A DNA stretch of 64,000 bases from contig NZ_LT635539.1 of the NCBI RefSeq assembly GCF_900120195.1, positions 1,872,649 to 1,936,648 on the forward strand, given 5' to 3'. Shown one piece after another: positions 59,625-64,000 of the stretch; position 1 is the stretch's first letter, and each line of letters begins with the position of its first letter. The notes below the pieces were generated by a model, which was given only the letters and a program-made list of their open reading frames with translations, made no database searches and had not been told where the DNA came from. The position numbers were made by a program, and so were the translations under genes. This DNA comes from Blautia sp. Marseille-P3087 (GTDB lineage Bacteria > Bacillota > Clostridia > Lachnospirales > Lachnospiraceae).

Positions 59625-60627
59625 TCGCCCGCAAAATAAGATTTCCCGGGAAGACTACTTTATCTTCGATTTCCCGACCATCCAGTTTTGCAATAATGAT
59701 CTCTGCTGCCTTCTGTCCGATCAGCCGAATTGGCTGGCTGATCGTCGTCAGCGGCGGCTGGATCAGCGAACTGAGTGAAATATTATCAAATCCTATCACA
59801 TTTACCTGTTCCGGTATACCAATTCCATCTTTTTGAAACTGCTGTACACATCCAATTGCCAGCGCATCGATTGCCGCGATCACTGCTTTCGGCGTTGCAT
59901 CCAGTCCTTCATAGTACTTTGCGGCGTCCGCTCCAAGCGCGATATAATCCGGTTCTGTGCTTTGTTTTGCCCGATAAACATACTCTTCCCTGAAAGGGAT
60001 CCCACAGTCCCTGAGTCCCTGCAGATAGCCCTCATAACGGTCTTCTATGACGCTGATATCTGTAGTATTACGAATATATCCGATCGTGGTACGGCCCTTT
60101 TCATAAAGAAAATGCACTGCCTCGCGATTGCTCTCAAATCCATCTGTATAAACGTAAGAAACCGGCTCGTCTTCCTGAAACAGATGGTTTGTATAAACGA
60201 CCGGAAGCTTCTGCGAAAGTGAGCGCAGAAAGTTCAGCATTTCCTCACTGTTTGAATAGGTATTGTAAATAATACCATCAACGTTTCTCTTTAAGATTTC
60301 TTCTATATATTCAATCTCAGAGCGGCGGCTTCTCTCCGTGTTGCAGACAAACACCATATAACCGTACTTCAGTGCCATATCTTCTACGCCCCTGAAAAGC
60401 TCATTATAAAAGATATTCGTATATTCCGGCACGACCATCGCGATCGTCTTTGTCTTGCCTGTGCGAATACCCTGCGCCAGATAACTCGGCGTATATTTAA
60501 GCTCTCGAATTGCCCTTTCTACAGCCTCACGGGTTGCTTCCTTTACTCCGTTTTCTCCGTTTAATACCCTGGAAACCGTTGACTTGGAAACCCCGGCTGC
60601 TTTCGCCACATCAAAAATTGTACTCAT
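59611..60627 (-). CDS. LacI family transcriptional repressor
   Basis: A 338-aa LacI/GalR regulator. The HTH and hinge (STIFDVAKAAGVSKSTVSRV, LNGENGVKEATREAVERAI, TPSYLAQGIRTGKTKTIAMV) precede a sugar-binding core (YTNIFYNELFRGVEDMALKY, EQVNVIGFDNISLSSLIQPP, TTISQPIRLIGQKAAEIII). AGGA precedes the ATG. It converges on the esterase gene, and the TGGGAA-TG-TTCCCA sites at 56.6-56.7 kb are its probable operators. No such site is seen upstream of its own gene. Confidence 0.94.
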   Translation of the reverse strand: MSTIFDVAKAAGVSKSTVSRVLNGENGVKEATREAVERAIRELKYTPSYLAQGIRTGKTKTIAMVVPEYTNIFYNELFRGVEDMALKYGYMVFVCNTERSRRSEIEYIEEILKRNVDGIIYNTYSNSEEMLNFLRSLSQKLPVVYTNHLFQEDEPVSYVYTDGFESNREAVHFLYEKGRTTIGYIRNTTDISVIEDRYEGYLQGLRDCGIPFREEYVYRAKQSTEPDYIALGADAAKYYEGLDATPKAVIAAIDALAIGCVQQFQKDGIGIPEQVNVIGFDNISLSSLIQPPLTTISQPIRLIGQKAAEIIIAKLDGREIEDKVVFPGNLILRATTDL

Positions 60628-60789
60628 AGATTTTTCCTTCTATTTAACATTTCTTCTTACCTCATTGTACTTAATCTGCTCACGCTCGTCAAACGAATTT
60701 GCACAATATCTGTACGAAATTTTTATGACTGTTCACAGCTATTTTCATCTGGAAGAAACTCCTTTTTTGTGGTACTCTAGGTAGGTACA

Positions 60790-60819
60790 TTTACATCGTT
60801 ACAATTATATGTTTACAAT
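60790..60819 (+). promoter_or_regulatory. promoter of the DUF6483-DUF4317 unit
   Basis: TTTACA (60790-60795), 18-bp spacer and TACAAT (60814-60819), 39 bp before the ATG. Confidence 0.6.
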
Positions 60820-60858
60820 TTATTATTTGAAAATTTTGATGCAGAAGGGAGAATAAAA

Positions 60859-61245
60859 ATGCTTCAGGATGATTATATACTGCGCCAGATCCGTGAAATG
60901 GTGCGCGCCGTCATGAAAATGTTATTTCAGGTAAGTGCTTCCGAACTGACTCCGGATGTCATTGAAGATAAAGAAGCAAGACAGACACTGGCAACTCTGA
61001 CTTCCCTTGCCGATGAAGGCAATATCGATGAGGCTGAAAACAAATTATACGAAATGACCTGTGACGGCGACCGCCAGAATCTGGAGATCGGACTTCTTTT
61101 CTATTATGAGCTGAATGGAAAAGATGACGAATTTCTCGAGGCAAATGATTTCAGCCGCGAGGAGATCATGATGGGAATCCAGGATCTCGCAGATCGCTAC
61201 AACTTAAGCGGGATCGCAGAAGCTTTCCGTACTGAAATTCTGTAA
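60859..61245 (+). CDS. DUF6483 family protein
   Basis: A 128-aa helical cytoplasmic protein: YILRQIREMVRAVMKMLFQV at the N-terminus, then EARQTLATLTSLADEGNIDE and LYYELNGKDDEFLEANDFSR-like helices (seen as LLFYYELNGKDDEFLEANDF). Its start with the YILRQI motif is characteristic of the small DUF6483 proteins of Lachnospiraceae. Function unknown. GGGAG precedes the ATG. It is 17 bp ahead of the DUF4317 gene. Confidence 0.82.
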   Translation: MLQDDYILRQIREMVRAVMKMLFQVSASELTPDVIEDKEARQTLATLTSLADEGNIDEAENKLYEMTCDGDRQNLEIGLLFYYELNGKDDEFLEANDFSREEIMMGIQDLADRYNLSGIAEAFRTEIL

Positions 61246-61262
61246 ATCAGGAGCGATACATA

Positions 61263-62423
61263 ATGAACAAAAAAGAAATATCCGAAATTAAGAAACAGTT
61301 TTCGCCAAACAACTGCGCGATCACACGTATCTGCGGCTGCTATGTTGACGGTGAAAAAAACAAAAAAACCGAACTGAAAGAAGCTTTTCTTTCTCTTTCT
61401 GAGGAAGAAATGTTCAAATACTTTGAAATATTCAAGAAAACTCTTTCCGGAACCATCGGCAAGAACCTGATCAACATGGAGTTTCCTCTTGACCAGGAAA
61501 AAGAGGGCGGCACACAGGAATTTCTTATGAAACTCCGCGGCAGCAAACTTCAGGACAATGCCATTCTGGAGGAATTTTATGATAAGATCATCGAAAACTA
61601 TGACTACGGCGAGAACTATTATATTATTCTGATCCATGCCGTTTATGATATCCCGGGCAAATCCTCCGACGGCCAGGAAATGTTTGATGCTTCTGATGAG
61701 ATCTACGATCATATCCTCTGCAGTATCTGTCCGGTCAACCTTTCCAAAGCGGGACTGTGCTACAATGCTGAAACCAACAACATCGAAGACCGTATCCGTG
61801 ACTGGATCGTGGAAATGCCGGATCTGGGCTTCCTTTTCCCGGTATTCAATGACCGGAGCACAGATATCCACGGACTTCTGTATTACACAAAAAATGCCGA
61901 GCAGCTTCGCAGTACTTTCGTAGATGAAATGTTCGGATGCACGACTCCGCTCTCCGCAGGCGGTCAGAGAGATTCCTTTAATGCGCTCGTAGAAGAAACC
62001 CTCGGTGATGACTGTGCTTACGATACCGTTATGAACATCCACGAAAAGCTCAATGAATGGGTGGAATCACAGAAGGATTCTCCGGACCCCGCCGTTCTGA
62101 CCAAGCCGGAGGTGAAACGTCTCTTCGAAGAATGCGGCGTAGAAGATGAAAAACTCGAAACATTTGACCAGACTTATGAGGCAATTGCAGGCGAAAACGC
62201 ATCTCTCATGGCAAACAATATCACCAATACGCGTCGTACAGAGATCAGGACACCGGATGTCGTGATCCATGTCGACCCGGACCGTGCGATGCTGATCGAG
62301 ACACAGGTCATCGACGGACGCAAATGCATTGTAATCCCGATGGAAGGTGACGTCGAGATCAATGGAATCCATGTTTTCGGTGGAAACGGCGGAAGTTCCG
62401 AAGATGATCCGGAAGAATTCTGA
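61263..62423 (+). CDS. DUF4317 family protein
   Basis: A 386-aa soluble protein matching DUF4317: MNKKEISEIKKQFSPNNCAI, TRICGCYVDGEKNKKTEL, EYYDKI-like LEEFYDKIIENYDYGENYYI, ILIHAVYDIPGKSSDGQEMF and ICPVNLSKAGLCYNAETNNI. It ends in a Gly/Ser/Asp/Glu tail (GGNGGSSEDDPEEF). The family is conserved in Clostridia and of unknown function. AGGAG precedes the ATG. It is followed by a strong terminator. Confidence 0.9.
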   Translation: MNKKEISEIKKQFSPNNCAITRICGCYVDGEKNKKTELKEAFLSLSEEEMFKYFEIFKKTLSGTIGKNLINMEFPLDQEKEGGTQEFLMKLRGSKLQDNAILEEFYDKIIENYDYGENYYIILIHAVYDIPGKSSDGQEMFDASDEIYDHILCSICPVNLSKAGLCYNAETNNIEDRIRDWIVEMPDLGFLFPVFNDRSTDIHGLLYYTKNAEQLRSTFVDEMFGCTTPLSAGGQRDSFNALVEETLGDDCAYDTVMNIHEKLNEWVESQKDSPDPAVLTKPEVKRLFEECGVEDEKLETFDQTYEAIAGENASLMANNITNTRRTEIRTPDVVIHVDPDRAMLIETQVIDGRKCIVIPMEGDVEINGIHVFGGNGGSSEDDPEEF

Positions 62424-62434
62424 TCGTATATCGT

Positions 62435-62466
62435 AAAAGGATGACAGGTTTTCCTGCCATCCTTTT
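62435..62466. terminator. bidirectional terminator between DUF4317 and foldase genes
   Basis: AAAAGGATGACAGG (62435-62448) pairs with CCTGCCATCCTTTT (62453-62466), with one A-C mismatch and a TTTT loop. Confidence 0.85.
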
Positions 62467-62484
62467 TATATTTATCTTATTTGA

Positions 62485-64000
62485 TTATTCGTAGATTCCG
62501 TTAACAGTAACATCAAATACTGCTTCTTTACCTGCAAGATCTGTTGCCTGATAATCATCCGGGAAAGTAACTTTTACTTCTACTTTATCTCCAGGATGTG
62601 CACCAATCAGCTGCTCTTCGAAGTTATCAATGTATGAACCGGAACCGATCACCAGATCTGTGCCGTTTCCGTCTGTACTTCCACCGTCAAATGCAACATC
62701 ATCAATCTTTCCTACATAGTCAATGTTGACTGTGTCGCCATCTTTGACCTCAAGGGATGAATCCGTGTCATAGGAAGGTGCTTCTGTAACCTCCGGAGTA
62801 GCTGTAACATCTGCTTCTTCTGTTACCTCCGGTGTCTCAGTAGCGTCTGCTTCTTCTGTTACCTCTGATGTCTCAGTAGCGTCTGCTTCTTCTGTTACCT
62901 CTGGTGTTTCAGTTACTTCTGCTGTCTCATCTGTAGTGTCTTCTGCTGCTGTCTGAATTGTGAATTTATGATTGTCTGTGACTTTCAGTGTCTTCAGAAC
63001 TTTCTTCTCAACTTTGATGTCAGCTTCATCCAGCCATTTGTCTGTAGTCTCTGTATACAGCTCATTTTCTCTGGTGGAGATAATGGATTCTTTCTTTGTA
63101 GCTGTCGCATCCTCGTCGTTTACTTTGTCAAGTTTGACTACGTAGTAAGCAGAATCTGCCTCAATAACATCCGGACCGACTTCGCCGTCTTTCAGTGTTC
63201 GGAGAACCTTCATTACCTCATCCGGATAATTACTGGAAGATGCTGTAGTCTCATCTTCGTCATCAGAATCCTCTTCTGACGCATCTTCATTTGTATCAAA
63301 AGAACCGCTCAGTACTGTATAAGAGTCATCTACGGATTTTGCGATCTCGCTGAAATCCCCGTCCGGATCTGCATTCAGTCCGTCAAGAATTTTCTGTGCA
63401 TCTTCTTTTTTCTGTTTGATCTCATCATCGCTCAGGTCAGATGTACTGATACTTACATAGTTAAAAGAAGACTGCTGTGCTTCCTCATCAGAAACATTCT
63501 TGTCTACGTCTGCAATGATCGGATCATGCATTCTGCTCTTATATGTCTCAAGTTCCAGATATGTCTTCACCTGATCTTCTGTAACTGCCAGAGTTTTCAG
63601 GGTGTCTTCTGTATTTGCGCTCATAAAGGCTGCTGCCGCATCGGCGATTGCCTTCTCGTCATCTTCTGTGATCTCTACATCATAATCAGCTGCTTTTTCC
63701 TTAAGGATACACATCAGCTCAATATCTTTCAGTGCCTGCTCTACTGCCTGCTCGCCATAAGTCTTGCCTTTCTCTGCCTCTGTATCCCAGATAGAATAAT
63801 CAGATCCGCCCATAAAGCTCTTGTACATGGCCTCTGCCTGCGCCTGACCCTCTCTGACAGAAAGGCTTAACATCCCAAGCGGAATCTCTGCACCATCTAC
63901 AGTTGCAACTGTCTTTGTGCCATCTAATGCTTTTTCACCACAGCCTGTGAGCATTCCCGCTGCCATTACACCGGCAAGTGCTACAACTGCTGTTTTCTTT
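62485..64000 (-). CDS. PrsA/SurA-type foldase lipoprotein with FKBP-like domain (5' end cut by window edge)
   Basis: The frame is open to the window edge. It begins [20 protein letters not shown], a lipoprotein signal with lipobox LTGC. Residues ~15-330 resemble SurA_N/PrsA chaperone regions ([60 protein letters not shown]). A linker of ~12-residue repeats ([16 protein letters not shown]) follows. The last ~80 residues are a trigger-factor/FKBP-type peptidyl-prolyl isomerase fold ([60 protein letters not shown]). It should help exported proteins fold outside the membrane. Only the first few codons are missing. Confidence 0.88.
   Translation of the reverse strand, partial: KKTAVVALAGVMAAGMLTGCGEKALDGTKTVATVDGAEIPLGMLSLSVREGQAQAEAMYKSFMGGSDYSIWDTEAEKGKTYGEQAVEQALKDIELMCILKEKAADYDVEITEDDEKAIADAAAAFMSANTEDTLKTLAVTEDQVKTYLELETYKSRMHDPIIADVDKNVSDEEAQQSSFNYVSISTSDLSDDEIKQKKEDAQKILDGLNADPDGDFSEIAKSVDDSYTVLSGSFDTNEDASEEDSDDEDETTASSSNYPDEVMKVLRTLKDGEVGPDVIEADSAYYVVKLDKVNDEDATATKKESIISTRENELYTETTDKWLDEADIKVEKKVLKTLKVTDNHKFTIQTAAEDTTDETAEVTETPEVTEEADATETSEVTEEADATETPEVTEEADVTATPEVTEAPSYDTDSSLEVKDGDTVNIDYVGKIDDVAFDGGSTDGNGTDLVIGSGSYIDNFEEQLIGAHPGDKVEVKVTFPDDYQATDLAGKEAVFDVTVNGIYE

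Noticed and set aside
1-64000. Prophage, integrative element or insertion sequence
   Set aside because: No integrase, transposase (apart from Rpn-type nucleases), tRNA target or attachment-like repeats were found; the direct repeats at 31.6 and 39.3 kb are coding duplications.

Overview
This 64 kb window looks like a chromosomal segment of a Gram-positive gut anaerobe, most likely Lachnospiraceae (Blautia/Dorea-like; genus not resolvable here). The reasons are the moderate to low GC, strong GGAGG ribosome binding sites, sigma-A promoters, the gene families present (CD1871A-type CXXC protein, DUF4317, DUF6483, PadR/DUF1700/DUF4097, YesMN regulators, Cna-B adhesin) and a KTGD-type cell-wall anchor. 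There are no rRNA or tRNA genes, no CRISPR array, no complete insertion sequence and no phage module. Most genes read on the minus strand.

Layout. 1-4.6 kb: a MATE exporter (cut by the window edge) with its MarR regulator and a clear promoter/operator, an Rpn-type nuclease, a CmpB-type membrane protein, and two copies of a 48-bp palindromic repeat. 3.6-8 kb: an extracytoplasmic redox cluster (TlpA-like thioredoxin, 50-aa CXXC membrane protein, NapH-like ferredoxin protein) divergent from an OmpR/HisKA two-component system. 8-13.8 kb: deoB, then a ktrB-ktrA-kdpD-kdpE-like operon in which potassium uptake genes are linked to a KdpD lacking its usual N-terminal domain. 14-17.9 kb: two secreted proteins around a double-HTH regulator split by a one-base frameshift. 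17.9-30 kb: a sugar/polyol region with rhaD under its own promoter, a YesM/YesN system with a degenerate ABC-ATPase homologue, an RbsABC-like transporter, a ketose 3-epimerase and two zinc dehydrogenases. 30-31.5 kb: a ProX-type deacylase and a YitT protein.

31.6-39.6 kb is the most unusual part. A roughly 2,050-aa Cna-B adhesin has three near-identical 348-bp repeats and an in-frame TAG that separates the adhesin from its wall anchor. A second copy of the anchor region lies 7.3 kb away in direct orientation, and an Rpn-type nuclease gene sits between the two copies.

39.6-47.2 kb holds housekeeping and metabolic genes: SNF transporter, DUF362 ferredoxin protein, DegV, TetR, a J-domain protein, an omega-amidase-like nitrilase, asparaginase and a glyoxalase-fold protein. 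The J-domain and nitrilase genes converge on a 26-bp perfect palindrome that encodes both C-termini. 47.5-56.4 kb: a beta-helix surface protein, azlCD, PadR-DUF1700-DUF4097, and an Hpt protein next to a GGDEF-REC-HD-GYP protein. 56.4-60.6 kb: a LacI-controlled unit (orphan sugar-binding protein, NodB deacetylase, acetyl-esterase) with two matching operators. 60.8-64 kb: DUF6483, DUF4317 and a PrsA/SurA-type foldase lipoprotein fused to an FKBP-like domain (cut by the window edge).

Start sites given here follow the ribosome binding sites and often lie inside the longest open frame. Family assignments come from motif recognition, not from database searches.
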